The position numbers were made by a program, and so were the translations under genes. A stretch of DNA of 64,000 bases from Chrysemys picta bellii (Eukaryota > Chordata > Testudines > Emydidae), in assembly GCF_011386835.1 (NCBI RefSeq), contig NC_088805.1:16116836-16180835 (forward strand). Direction: 5' to 3'. Below are positions 11,783 to 24,296 of this stretch, piece after piece (positions within the stretch are counted from its first letter, which is position 1; each line of letters starts with the position of its first letter). A model generated the notes under the pieces. That model was given only the letters and a program-made list of their open reading frames with translations, did not search any database and had not been told where the DNA came from.

Positions 11783-12064
11783 GGGTAGGTCTACACTTAC
11801 CCAGTAGTTTGGCGGCAAGCAAATCGAACTTCTGGGTTCGACTTATCGCGTCTTGTCTGGATGAGATAAGTCGAACCCGGAAGTGCTCGGTGTCGACTGT
11901 GGTACTCCAGCTCGGCGAGAGGAGTACGCGAAGTCGACGGGGGAGCCTGCCTGCCACATCTGGACCGAGGTAAGTTCGAACTAAGGTACTTCGAACTTCA
12001 GCTACGTAACGTAGCTGAAGTTGCATACCTTAGTTCGAATTGGGGGGTTAGTGTAGACCTGCCC
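11783..12064. mobile_element. MITE, PIF/Harbinger-like, TAA duplication
   Basis: A 282-bp element is flanked by TAA on both sides (11780-11782 and 12065-12067). Its termini are GGGTAGGTCTACACTTAC and, reverse-complemented, GGGCAGGTCTACACTAAC. Inside are three nested or serial palindromes. One is a perfect 13-bp stem (GGTTCGACTTATC and its complement). One is a 25-base hairpin at 11997-12021 with 12-bp arms and a one-base centre. An outer stem built on TTCGAACTAAGG encloses that hairpin. It is non-autonomous, with no coding capacity. The 3-bp duplication fits PIF/Harbinger. Confidence 0.85.
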
Positions 12065-12551
12065 TAAGACTAACTATCTTTGCAACCTACGGCAGGAGAC
12101 ACTATTTGATTTCACTGCTGAGTTTCAGACTGGAGTGTTAGACAGTGTTTATATTTTAAAAGGAACACCAGTGAAGCAAGAATCGTTCCAAAGCAGACCT
12201 AACGAATCACTCGTTTCATTTAGAGAATTTGTAGGTGGGAGAGAGGCTAGAAACTGAGAAGCTGTTTATTGAAATAACTCTACTATTGATAAAATCTAAC
12301 AAGCGGAGATTAGAAACTATGTATCAAATTAGATGCTATTAATCTTTAGCCTACCATGCACATTTTAATATACAAAGGAAAAGGTGGTATTCTCCTTGAC
12401 TGCCTGCTGTCCCCAGCAGCTCTGTGCACTCCAGTGAACATGAAAAATAAACAGAAGAGGGAAGGTTATTCCCTGTTCTGCTTTCTTCTTCCACCAATTT
12501 ATTTGGGTCCCTCTAGCCTTTACCAGTTAGAAGAATGCACTCTGTGTCCAA
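12065..12551. other. Non-coding, no clear feature
   Basis: Nothing recognisable. Confidence 0.5.
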
Positions 12552-12680
12552 CTGCCACCAAATTTCTGTGGGCAAGTCACTTCACTTCTCTCTGCTTTAG
12601 CTTCCCCATCTGTAAAATGGGGGTGAGAATACTTAGCTATTTGTGAGAGGCTTTGGTGAAAAAGTGCTTTATCAGGATGT
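12552..12680 (-). mobile_element. MIR SINE fragment
   Basis: The plus strand carries GGGCAAGTCACTTCACTTCT and CCCCATCTGTAAAATGGGGG, the reverse complement of the conserved MIR core. The copy therefore lies on the minus strand. It is old and diverged. Confidence 0.75.
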
Positions 12681-14405
12681 ATTCCTACTCTAATGCTCCC
12701 TTCATCCCAGGACCATCTGCACGGCGGGATTACTCCCCGCATGTTCATTTCATTGAGGTTTTTGGGACGAGGCATAGGAAACATGGGCTCTCATGGATGC
12801 TCACCTCCCTGCAGACTGGTGGTGCCTCACAGGTTCCCCTGGGGAGCTGCAAATGCCACCTAATTAAACCCTGGTAGGGGGCCTGGGTTCAGCTCTAAAA
12901 CAGTCAAAGCCAGCCCTAGGGATGTGCTGACAGTGCTATCACAAATGGCAGCCTCCCATCTCCTGAACACAGTCAAAGCGCTGGAGCTGGAAGCAGTGTC
13001 AATGAAGTGCTCCTTTTCATTCTCTCTCTCTCTCAAAAAAAAAAAAAAAAAGATAAGCAAGAGCTGTAGGTGGAAGGGGTGAAACACCAGGAGATCCAGG
13101 TGGGAGACTGGCCGCAGCACCATGGTGTTCACGGAGAGGGAGTCTCACACTTCATCTCAATATATTTCAGATTAGCCCTGCAAGCAATACAAGGACAGAG
13201 GCGTGCACAGCAGGGGCCGAGCAGCACGCACAGTAGGAACAGGCTGCGCAGTTGAAGCGGTAGGAATGGGCATGGGGGAGAGAAGGGAGGATTGTGATAT
13301 CTTGTCAAACAGTAGGGTAAGATGTTGAGAAACTAACATGAGCCACACTTGGGCTGCTGTGTTGAAATCAGTACTGTGCAGAACTGCTCTCAAAAAGAAA
13401 GGGAATCTCTGTGTACTAAAGCAAATGCCTCAGAACTGCTGCAGAATCTGTTCTGCTTGGTTTTTGATACAAGCATCTTTTGGTTTGGTAGCCTGTGCTG
13501 GGATGTCTGGACATGAAGCACTAGGGCAAAACAAGCTCAGCAGCTAGGGACCCCTGGCTTCTGTTCTCAACATGTGAAAAGCGGAAAAGCAAAAAAGGTG
13601 TGAAGATTCCTGCAGCACCTTGTCCCCCTGCCCAAAAGATAACAAGCAGTGCCAGATACCTGATGCATAGCAAACTGCACACAGGGCAGAAAAACTCAAG
13701 AGGGTGAAGAATGCAGGGATTCCTTAAGGCTAGTATGTGTTGACAATACCAGGAAAACAAAGGGACATCAGGTCTGCGTAAAGCTGCAGCAAAGCAGGGG
13801 CACCTTGTTATGTGTTGAAACTATGAGCATTAGAATGCAGGTTAACCACTTTGTTGCCGCTTACCATGCCAGGTACATTGGACTAAGGGCACCTCCATCC
13901 AGTGCTGCCTGACGTGCCAGGTACATCCCATGATGTTCCATTGAAATCACAACAGGCCATCAATAGAACGTGGCTGCACAGATGCTGAATGAAGAACCAG
14001 CAGGGACGCTGTTAAATGCAATTAAAAAACTGCAATCAAAATTGAAATGTACATTTCAAACGGCCACCTAATTCAAAGACAACAACGGCTTCTATTAACC
14101 CCCTCTCAGACTGTTGAGCTGCACAGAGTAGGGATGTGCAAACATTATGGGGAAACCCTTGCAAACGTCTTGGATCCCCTTCCCTGGCAAGCTCCTTTCT
14201 CAGAACTACAAGAACCCAAAAGAGCTTCAGATGGGAACACGGTAATGCTTGCCAGGAAATAGCTGTCCGTAAGACACCTTCATCGCCTCATTTTGCCCCT
14301 TGAAGGATATCTAGCAACTAGATACTACAGTGATTGGCGATTTAGAAATGCTTCTACATAGTTAAAAGCTTCATGCCACAATCTTCAGAGTCCCATACTC
14401 TACAC
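12681..14405. other. Non-coding, no clear feature
   Basis: Contains a TC/A-rich microsatellite at about 13020-13051. No gene is recognised. Confidence 0.5.
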
Positions 14406-15241
14406 CAGAGGTGGGCAAACTACGGCCCGTGGGAACCTCCTGCCTGGCCCCTGAGCTCCTGGCCTGGGAGGCTAGCCCCCAGCCCCTCCCCTGCTGTTCC
14501 CCCTCCTCCGCAGCCTCAGCTCGCCCCACTGCCGGCACAATGCTCTGGGCAGCAGGGCTGTGAGCTCCTGGGGCAGCTCAGCTGCAGAGCCGTGGCCTGA
14601 CCCGGTGCTCTGTGCTGCGCCGTGGTGTGGCTGGCTCCAGCCGGGCGGCGCGGCTGCCTGTCCTGGTGCTCTGGGCGGCGTGGCTGTAGCGCCGCCAGCC
14701 ACCGGTGCTCCAGGCAGTGCGGTAAGGGGGCAGGGGGAATTGGATAGAGGGCAGGGGAGTTCAGGGTGGTGGTCAGGGGGTGGGGGTGTGGATAGGGGTT
14801 GGGACGGTCAGAGGGCAGGGAACATGGGGGCAGGGGTCCTGGAGGGGCAGTCAGGAAGGAGAGGGGGGGTTGGATGGGGCAGCAGGGGGCAGTTAGGGGC
14901 AGGGGTTCCGGGGGGTGGTCAGGGAGAAGGGGTGGTTGGATGGGGCAGAGGTCCCAGGGGGCAGTCAGGAATGAGAGGAGAGTTTGGATGGGGCAGTGGG
15001 GGGCAGTCAGGGGCGGGGAGCGGTCTGGGGGCGGTCATGGGACAGGGGCAGGGAGGGGTGGGATGGGGCAGTAGTCCTGGGGGGGCTGTCAGGAGGCAAG
15101 AAGCCAGGGGAGGGGTCAGATAGGGGGCGTTGGCCGGGCCACGCCTGGCTGTTTGTGGAGGCACAGCCTCCCCTTACCGGCCCTCCATACAATTTTGGAA
15201 ACGCGATGTGGCCCTCAGGCCAAAAAGTTTGCCCGCTCCTG
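14406..15241. mobile_element. Non-autonomous hAT element with internal minisatellite
   Basis: An 836-bp element is flanked by a perfect 8-bp duplication CTCTACAC (14398-14405 and 15242-15249). Its termini are CAGAGGTGGGCAAACTACGG and, reverse-complemented, CAGGAGCGGGCAAACTTTTT. The 8-bp duplication and CAG-type ends are typical of hAT. The interior is very GC-rich. From about 14725 to 15120 it holds imperfect tandem units (tens of bases each) containing GGGGCAGTCAGG and GGATGGGGCAG. Long apparent open frames here (up to 187 codons) are repeat translations, not genes. Confidence 0.88.
14725..15120. repeat. G-rich minisatellite inside hAT element
   Basis: Imperfect tandem copies of a unit containing GGCAGTCAGG, AGGGGT and TTGGATGGGGCAG. 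The plus strand is strongly G-rich, with many GGG and GGGG runs at short spacing. Confidence 0.8.
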
Positions 15242-15414
15242 CTCTACACAATGCTTTTTGCATGGCTATTGAAGCAGCACTTTCAAAAGCTGCCATTGCC
15301 CTACCTTGAAATCCTCTGTCATAGAGCTGCCATCGCATTAAGCCAATCTGGTTTCCTGTGGGCCCAGTTATATATAAAAGGGGAAAGAGTCCATTATTCC
15401 AAGACAGCACCTCA

Positions 15415-15677
15415 GGGCATGCCTACCGCACAGGCACTACAGTGGCATAGCTATGGTGCTGCAGCTATCCCGTGGTAGTGCCATAGTGTAGATGCTTCTT
15501 GCACTGACGGAAGAGGCTTTTCCATCTACCTAGTTAATCAGTCTCTCCAAGAGGCAGCAGGTAGCTTTGTTTACACACGGATTAGATCAACCTAACTACA
15601 GTGATCATGGCACAAAAATGTTCACAGCCCTGTGTGATGTAGCTCTGCTGATCTAATTTTTAAGTGTAGACCAGGCC
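15415..15677. mobile_element. MITE, PIF/Harbinger-like, TCA duplication
   Basis: A 263-bp element is flanked by TCA (15412-15414 and 15678-15680). It starts GGGCATGCCTACC and ends GTGTAGACCAGGCC. Internally it has the TCTACC and AGAGGC motifs shared with the copies at 29538 and 19571. No coding capacity. Confidence 0.82.
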
Positions 15678-15780
15678 TCAGTGTACCACAATGATAATGG
15701 AGCTCTCGGGCGATTTAGGACTTTCACTGTGTCTCAGTGATTGAGGATTAAACTGATTAATGGCAAACTACATCGTGGTC

Positions 15781-15975
15781 CCCACCTAAAACTTAGGTCA
15801 ATCGAACAACAGCGTCAAGGGCTGTGAAAATGTTATGTCCTGGGTGACACAGATTGCTCAACCTACTCCGCATTGTAGACCCAGCTAGGTGGACAGAAGA
15901 ATTCTTCCATTGACTAGCTACCGCCTCAGAGAAAAACCCCTTCCATCGTTGCAGGAAGCATCTACACTGCAGTTC
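15781..15975. mobile_element. Decayed MITE fragment
   Basis: Shares with the neighbouring MITEs the motifs GAATTCTTCCATTGAC, TAGCTACCGCCTC and GCAGGAAGCATCTACACTGC, ending near the terminal type. The left end is unclear. It is a diverged or truncated member of the 19571 family. Confidence 0.55.
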
Positions 15976-18169
15976 TGCAGCTGAATGTTGTTATACATTG
16001 AACTGTATCATTCAGAACCACCCTTTCCTGCCTACAAGAAAAAATGATGCGTCTTCCCTGTTTTAAGTGACTGTTACACAGGTGCTCCAGGCTTGTGAAA
16101 TTTAGTGCAATTCCTACAACCGCAGAGCCTCCTCCCTCGGAGTTACCATAATCAAATAAAGAAGGATTACTGAGATGGATAATCCTTTGGATGAGACATT
16201 AAATATGGGTCCCTTTATAGGGCTGTTTGTCAAAGTGGTATATACCACTTGTGAAATCAGGGAAGTAATTATAACTAAATTTTGCCTCAAATAGGAGAAG
16301 AACCCGCAAAGCACTTCTAATGCTGTAAATTTTGTCGTCAAATGACCACAGTTACACAATGTGTGTCTGGGCCTGATAAACCAGGGGCTCAAGGGCAGAA
16401 CATGGCAAACACTCTTTCCCTTCCCCAGCTCCTCTTGGGTTAGGAGCACACTGTCTCCCAGCATCCCTCCTACTATTGGTCTGCCTGGAAGCCTGTGGAC
16501 ATTCCTGTACACCTCCCTCCCCCCCCGAAAGATTCGGGGGAGGGGGGGGTAGACTTTAAAGGAGGACAAGGTAAAACTCAGGAAGAGGAAGGATGGTTGG
16601 AAAGTTCCCAGAGGGCATTTGATTTGGGCTCAGGCCTACCTGGCTTGTCAGGCATAGTTTTTATGAGGGACTGCGTTGATATTTCATAACTTTCTCAGCA
16701 AAAGTAGAAATTACAAACTACAAAGCTTGTCCAAGAGGAAATAAAACCCCTGCCTAGCTTCATAGGTACTCATGGACTAGAAACCTTGCCTAGCTTCACA
16801 GGACTCTCAGCAATGAGGTTCGTCTCCCCCATTAGGGAGCAAAATATTATACATTTGCACAGCTCTAATTCTTTTTGCCTGCCTTGTGTGCCTGTCCAGC
16901 TGGGAGTTAATGATCTGATAGCACTTCTCAAGTAAGTTATAATCCTGGCTATCATTTCCATGCCCCAGAAAAATCAAACTGCAAGACACTTTCACTATAA
17001 TGAATTTCCTTAAAAGGGATTGATAGTAAGTGAGGACCACTGGCCTTGCAGCTATAAAGCTCCTCCCTGGAGAGGATACCGAATGCAGAGAGAAGGTTCT
17101 TCATTCTGCCTGGACGTCTGCTGGGTTCAGGCCCAAAATATACGGAAAGCTGAACCAATACCACTTGTATCCTTACAGTTTCATAACTAAGTCATTTTTA
17201 TGCTGAAATAACATTCCTTTTGTATTAAGATTATAGCTGTCAAAACAGGCCAAATTGTTTATTGATAAGATTTCATCAAAGAGGCGAAATTTAAGCATTT
17301 ACTCTCTTACTGACCCAGTTTACACTGGACCAGGATCAGCAGTGCAGAACCGATTTAAAAAACAGACCACTGCCAGTGTGAAAAGTCCAAGCTGTGTTTA
17401 AACAGAGTGTCTGTATTCGCTTAGGCACAAGGGTTTCAGCACCCGTGAACTGGAACCTTTACCTCTTGAGTACATAATGGTGGCTGCATGTGCCAACACT
17501 AACTCTGTGAAGCACGTGGAGATACCCAGCTTAGGAGGGGGGTGCTGAGCAAGGCATTAAAGCATTTCTGGAATCTGGAGTGAGACAGCAGCCCAAATGC
17601 AGATTTACACACAGATTACAGCAATTTGCTACTCGCTACTGTGAAGCAAGAAGCTCTGCTCAGTGATTTCTGCTGTAAGGGAAAAACTGCTAATAGAAAC
17701 AACACAGAACTGTTTAAATAAAGATACATTTCCCACTGGTGGAGCCTCCTACTTCACACTGAGGCCAAGCTTCCCACTGGTCTCTGCCTATGCTGCCCAT
17801 CCCTAAGCAGAAATCTTGTACAGAACACGTTTGTCTACTGCTGCCCACATGAACCAGCAACCACAGAGCAGTGAAACCCTTGTGATATTTGCCAAGCATG
17901 ATGGACTCCAGGGATGTAGCAGAACCATGAAACAAAAACCACAAGAGACAGGAGGAGCAGGTAGCAAGCAACAGACGCTGACACTCCTGCAACTCACAAC
18001 TGGCTGAACAAGCTCACCAAAACCTGCATTTCGACAAAACCCCACCAGACAAAGGCAGCCCTAAAGCCAAGCAGTCATCTGACACCGCCTCTTATTTCAG
18101 AAAGATGTCCATATCCTTAAGCAGACCCAGCACACACAAGCAAAAGACACCTCTAACGCACCTACCAGC
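15976..18169. other. Non-coding, no clear feature
   Basis: No gene is recognised. A C/G-rich palindromic run at 16510-16548 (CCCCCC, CCGAAAGATTCGG, GGGGGG) could form a short hairpin. Confidence 0.5.
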
Positions 18170-18340
18170 CAGGTCCCTTTGCCAGAAGCTGGGAATGGGC
18201 GACAGGGGATGAATCACTTGATGATTACCTGTTCTGACTGTTCATTCCCTCTGGGGCACCTGGCATTGCCCACGGTCTGAAGACAGGATACTGGGCTAGA
18301 TGGACCTTTGGTCTGACGCATTATGGCCGTTCTTATGTAT
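18170..18340 (+). mobile_element. CR1 LINE 3' end fragment
   Basis: Carries the typical sauropsid CR1 3' tail: CCAGAAGCTGGGAATGGGCG, GGGCTAGATGGACCTTTGG and ATGGCCGTTCTTATG, ending at the TTCTTATG-type terminus. Heavily 5'-truncated, with no coding remnant. Confidence 0.85.
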
Positions 18341-19570
18341 CCAAAATTCATCTAGCTTCTTACAGCCAGTTAGCTTTGGGCCTTGATATACAGAGTTCTT
18401 CCTTTAAGATTTATCTGGATGTCCTAGACCTTTCAAAGACTTTCATTGGTTAATTCATAGGACAAGAGCTAATCCTCAAGCGGTAGCCTCTTTAAGGACT
18501 GCAACGATGACACGGGATAGGAAGAGAAAAGGCTTCTAGTCCTAGGAGGTGGCACAAGGGAGGGACTCTTGCCTAGAGCAAGTCAAATGGTCAAGGTTTC
18601 CCCTACCTGCCCTGGCTTGCCATGTTTCACCTTAGGATGGCAGGCTAGGCGAGTGGGCATAGAACAACTCCCTGCCAAAGCTGGCAAGTGACTCAGGAGA
18701 GGTGTAAAGAAGTCCAGGAGATTCTTCGCCCATTCACGGGGATGGAATTTACTATGCTTTTATTTTAGAGCTTCAAGAATAAGCACATTTCCTCTTTGGG
18801 TTATAGGGTTAAAGCTGAAGTCTAAAACCTCCAGGCAGGCAGGTTTCCCTTTTAATGATCTTCCTTTGCATAAAACTAGTGTGATTGCCAAACCAAGCGC
18901 CACATACAATGGCAACCAAATCCACCATCTGCACCAGCAAGATGCCTGCCTGACCCTATGCTGCATCACATAAAATCAACATCCAGACTCTACAGCCACA
19001 GACTAACTTACAAACCAAGAGAGCTACATTCTTCAATCCCATCATTCGTTCTTCCAACCCCTACTTCACTCCCTTTCCAACAGGGCACTAGAGGAGAAAC
19101 ATGGTAAACCCCAGAGAATCCAAGACCACACACAGCAGTGTAGCCCCGTATCCTGCCAAGGATACAGCTAATGACACAGAGCTCTAGGTCATTGAGATGT
19201 ACAGGCTGCTTAGGGGTGCATCTTCCACCCATCATTTATAGACTAACTCTTTGCTCAGTGTTAGTGATTGTTTCACCTGATTTGAAAGTGGGCACTGCAC
19301 ATGCACTGCTGCGGTAAGCAGCTCTGAATACTCTGCTGAAGACCTGTTCCAATGTGAAGCCATACCCCTCAGCAAACCCAACTATGACTATCCCTCCAGC
19401 AGTGACAGTAAATAAAGAGGTGGTCAGGGATGGGAAAGGAGCAAACATTCCCAATGTCATAAGAGAGGAGCTGGACATCAGTGTGCTGGCCAGCTTGGAG
19501 GATGGAGGAAGCAGTGGCTACGGAGTTTAGTTGGCAAGAGAAGAGAGGAAAATCAGGTTTTAGATTTTCA
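18341..19570. other. Non-coding, no clear feature
   Basis: Nothing recognisable. Confidence 0.5.
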
Positions 19571-19869
19571 GACCTGGTCTGCACTTAAAATTTAGATCAA
19601 TCTAGCTACATTGCTCGGGGCTGGGAAAAATTCACACCGCTGAACACCACTGTTAGCCATTGTTAAGCTAAACTAGCTCCCGGTGCAGACACAGCTACAT
19701 CAATGGAAGAATTCTTCCATTGACTTAAGTACCGCTGCTCAGAGAGGTGGATTAACTACACCAACAGAAAAAAAGCAGTTCTGTTAATGCAGGAAGCACC
19801 TACTCTACGGGCACTACAGTAGCATTGCTGCAGCTGTGCTGCGGCAGCACCCATAGTGTAGACGTACCC
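19571..19869. mobile_element. MITE, PIF/Harbinger-like
   Basis: Starts GACCTGGTCTGCACTT and ends GTGTAGACGTACCC, so its orientation is inverted relative to 15415 and 29538. Internally it has GAATTCTTCCATTGAC and AGAGGTGGATTAACTACACC. The flanking triplets (TCA on the left, TGG on the right) do not match, so the exact ends are uncertain. Confidence 0.75.
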
Positions 19870-22800
19870 TGGATCCTGGAGTGGGAGGGAGTGCCCCACT
19901 CAATCTCTGGCACTCTCCTTTGCCCGACTGTGACTGTCTCTACCACTTGCATTGTTGCAATTGCCAGTAGAGAATTAAGAGAGTTATAAAGTTTGTTAAA
20001 CCAGGCCTCGGAGTGCTGAGGGAACGGGGCAGAACTGGAGACTGACTCTGCCACACAAGTCCCATTTATTTTGTGTCCTCCCCTGAAGCTCCTGGGCTCA
20101 GTGAGCTTTGCTGGTTGTGTCAAAAGAGGAGCATTCCACACAGAGCTGACTGCACAGCGTGACAGTGCAATAACCCCATGCACCCATTGCTGCAGCAGCT
20201 GTACTAAAACCCAGTGTGAAGGCAGTGATGGGAGGGGCTGAGGAGAGGAGAAGGTATATGAGCACATTTTGCGCAGCTATAAGAACTTAGACCAAGTTGT
20301 CATTACACTTCTACGTCCTGACTACCAGAGAGCACTGAAGTTGGGTGTACTTAACGTACAAAGAAATAGATTTTGTTATCACAGGTATGAAATTTTTGCC
20401 TAGACCCAAATGTCTGTGCAGCTAGTGGTGAGGTAATGCATTAAACAGCGAAGTCATCATCCATCTCCTCAGCAAGAAATGAAGGAGGTGCCTTTGGCGC
20501 TCAGTTACCTCGAACAGCCATTATGTACTATGAATTGTTTGCCAAGTACTAACTGGTTCCTCAGCCCTGTACAGATTTCTACACCTCTGAGTGAGCTGCT
20601 AGAGACTATTGTCCTGGAAAGTCCTCCCCCTCCCACCAATAAAAGGCAAAAGAGTAAAACTAGTGAAAGATTAAACTGGCCACAGATTCTTCAGGACCGG
20701 GCACATGTCTTACTTTGTAAAGCACCATTTAAACTTTACAGAACACCAAATAAGGAGTAGTAAATAATAAATCGTCATGGAGCAGAGATGCTGTCTGTCA
20801 AATTGCAAAAACACGGCTGTTCCATACCTTAATCTGTGCTGTTGGTAGGACTGCTAGAGATACTGGTTGCCCTCAGCTGACTTACTCTAACAAGCACCCC
20901 TGTTTTTATTTTAGAGGTGATTTGGAAGATTTCCTATGCTGGACATCTGCTTTTATTGACACTGTTGAGATTAATGTTTTAACAGAGCGGTGATGGGGAG
21001 GATTAAAAATACTATGGGAGATTTCTCTTCCCTTCATCCAGTATAGTCTAATTTGCCAGTCTGCACCTGTGTACCACTAATGATTCATTTACAAAGCATC
21101 TGTGTCTGTCTAGGCATTTATATCATGCTGCGCATACCACTTGCTTCATATAATTTGGAGAACCAGATTTTGCTGTTACTCCATGAGAATCTTGGCCTGA
21201 GTTGGTAGAACCAGAGTCTACAGCACAGTGATGAAGAGTTCCCCGCCCTCCTACCCCCCATGGCTCTCTTTTAGCTCCCCACCTTCCTGCGTCGCTGAGT
21301 TTTCACTCCTACGTGTTCTGGCACCAGTTTCAAATACTGATTGAATTCAACGTGGCATAATCTGAAGCAGATCTAACAGCACACCTTGCAAAATTCTATT
21401 TGCTTGGGGTGTGCGATTTTTTGTTTCCTAGAGAAGTGAGTGAGACGCCATTAGTATTTTCCATCATCACCACCATAATAAAGGCAAGCGAGTAGATATT
21501 GACCTGGGCAGGTATATTGTCATAACAATTCTATTAAGTTAATTTAAAGTACATTCTGTGGGTTACAAAACAAATCAAACCATGAGAATGGGGCAACTAG
21601 GAAAGTCCCATTATCAGGATTACCTATGGGTGTTTTGTTAGTAACTGCCCGAATACCCAGGGTTAAGTATTTCAAAAGTCATTCATCTTCAGTTACCACC
21701 TATGCAACTGCTACTTTAACTGCCTATTAATTTGCTGAAGGACAGAAGCCTCAAGGAACATTTTATATGAGGACAGAATAGATTCCCGTAGTTCTTTAAG
21801 CTATATTAGCACAACCTCATTTGGCAATTGCCCCCAAGGGTGCTGGGGAGCAGAGAGGTGAGGCAGATTCTATTTATAGAGGATAACCCTGGAAGAAACA
21901 GGAGCTACTGGAGAATCAACCATGAGGGGTGAGGCTGTGACAATGCTGAATCTAGCAAGAGGTGCAAACGCGCACAGTCTTTGTGACAAAGAAAGCTCTC
22001 ACAACATGCAATAGGTGGGGCCATGTTCAAGTTCTTGGCTTGCAGATTTCATAGGCACTCCTGAGGAGAATTCACATAGGTGTATTCAAAAGCTGCTGAA
22101 GGAGTGAAGAACTAAAAGGCTATTTAACTATAAAAGACTGCTGAGTCACTGCCTATAGCGCTCTCCCCTTCCCACTTGAAGGGGTGGGTGGTAAAAACAG
22201 CAGGCTGGACTGAAACCGTTGCACTGGTTTAAATGGAGTAGTTGTTCCCAACACGTTTACAGTCATCAGATCAGAATCTGGGCCAGTGAAAGAGAACAAA
22301 TTCTATCAACCACCTCCTCGAGGAACATGGATGCTACACACCGGGGGGAAAAAAAGTATTGTTACCACTCTGCCATTTCCATCTGAGCCCACTAAAATAA
22401 AGTAACAGCATCAAAGCGCTCTCTAGAAGGGATGCTGATGTGCTCTTTGGAAGAATATATTTGGACTAAAACTTCACTCTTGGCATGGTGTATTCTCAAC
22501 ACCTGTACCCAGTATTTAACTGCCATCACTTGCAGGACCTTGGCTGAACAGCATTTAACCACATACAACCCTACCACTGAGGTGGGCTAACTTAAATTCA
22601 AGCATCATTGTGCCACAGTGCAGGTGCATCAACACAAGTTCTGCATCCTTGCTCCCTCAAACACACACCTGGTGAGGCTCAAGCAGGTGAAGAAACCGCA
22701 CTAACCAAGAACCCTAACCACACTAGGTAGGAAACAACCATACTCGGATGCAATCCAGCGGTCTTTAACCCTTGGTTGGTTGATTGCCTAATCAATCTAC

Positions 22801-24031
22801 TACCCTAGCTATACAGTATTCAAGGTGATTTCTCTAGACTTCATCAGAGATGTTAGTCTTTTTTTAAATAAAATAAACTGTTCATCCATTTTAAAGAATC
22901 AGAATAGCAAAAACCGCCTCACCATACATACATCCTGCAACAGGGATCTAGTCCATCCTGCGACAGGAGGAGAAGATAATGTACTAGTAGTAGGTCTTCT
23001 CCATGCCCGACTACTATGATGCTAATGTTTTCAGAGGCTTTTCTCCTCAGCTTCCTTATTAATACCACGGTTCCTGCAGACCTTAGAGTAACAACGACAA
23101 TACACCCGTATCCAAGAGTCCGCGTATCTCTGAGTTCTCACAAAGTTAGTCCTTGCATATCCAGGTCTCCCACTGAAGTCAATAAGAGTTTTGTAACAAG
23201 GTATTTACTGGGCCCCTCGTCATCTTACACAGGGGAGAAATCCTAGATGGCTGGGAGCAGCCTGGAGAAACATTCCACTTTCAAAAGGGGTTATTTCCTT
23301 TTTAAAAAAAACACTAACTTTTTTTAGCCAATTTTTCATCAGTCTGGTTTAATGCATCCCAGCTGTATATGAGAATGCTGGCTCCCTCACAGAGATATTC
23401 CCAACTGTACATATTCATTTCTGAACAGGTAATGGGTCTTGGCACAACCGCTGGATCCTATGCAGAGGTTGGTCGTGACATGTTGGGAAAGGAGTTGAAT
23501 TCTCATCTCCTGTTCTAACTGGGAGGCAATTCAATGAATACACCCAAGAACCTGAAACAGACACTGGTCTAAATTTGTGATTTTTTTTTTTTACTACGTT
23601 TTACTGTTAGCATTTTTATTTTCAGTGCTATTGCTCTCTCCCACTGATTGTGCCCTGACTATTTAGCAAAGAGATTCTCCGACACCCCTTCCTGGAGTTT
23701 CTAACAGGGAGAACTCAACATAGCTCTGTTGGGTTTAACTGGTATACAAAGAACAGACATCAGTGATAGCCACAGAAACATCTACAGTGCTAACAGCAGG
23801 GCTTATGGATAGCTTCGGTTCCTGAAACTGTAGAGCCAAAGGGATCTTGGACAGCAGGCTTGGTGTCTCTCAGAAAAATATATATATTTTTTTAAACGTG
23901 GTCTTAGTAATAAAGTGGAGGAAATAAACAGAGCTTTGGAGTTCTGTATTCCCTCCATCACTAGGGTAGTTTTAATAGAAATTCCTGTATTGGGCCTAAA
24001 CACACAAGCTGAGATTTACAAAGGAGCCTAA
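19870..24031. other. Non-coding, no clear feature
   Basis: A 4-kb stretch with no recognisable gene or repeat, probably intronic or flanking sequence. This is the longest transposon-poor interval upstream of HIC2. Confidence 0.5.
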
Positions 24032-24296
24032 GAGCATGTCTACACTACAATTAAAAACCCATAGCTGGCCCGTGCCAGCTGACTTGGACTCACGGGGCTC
24101 AGGCTGAGGGGCTGTTTAATTGCAACGTCGATGTCCAGATCTGGGGCTCTAGAACCCTGTAAGGTGGGAGGGTCCCAGAGCTCGGGCTGCAACCCCAGCC
24201 CAAACATCTTGTCTACACCACGATTAAACAGCCCTGCAGCCTGAGTCAGCTGGCACGGGCACGGCGTGGGTCTCTAATTGCAGTGAAGACATCCTG
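24032..24296. mobile_element. MITE, PIF/Harbinger-like, TAA duplication
   Basis: A 265-bp element is flanked by TAA (24029-24031 and 24297-24299). Its termini are GAGCATGTCTACACTACAAT and, reverse-complemented, CAGGATGTCTTCACTGCAAT. The arms extend inward as inverted copies of GGGCTGTTTAAT and GCCAGCTGAC, so much of the element is a fold-back. Non-coding. Confidence 0.82.

Noticed and set aside
14560..15123. Open frames of up to 187 codons, Gly/Arg/Trp-rich
   Set aside because: They are translations of the G-rich minisatellite inside the hAT element; all frames look alike and no domain is present.
19800..20267. 155-codon open frame on the minus strand
   Set aside because: Its 3' part lies in the MITE ending at 19869, and no domain is recognisable.
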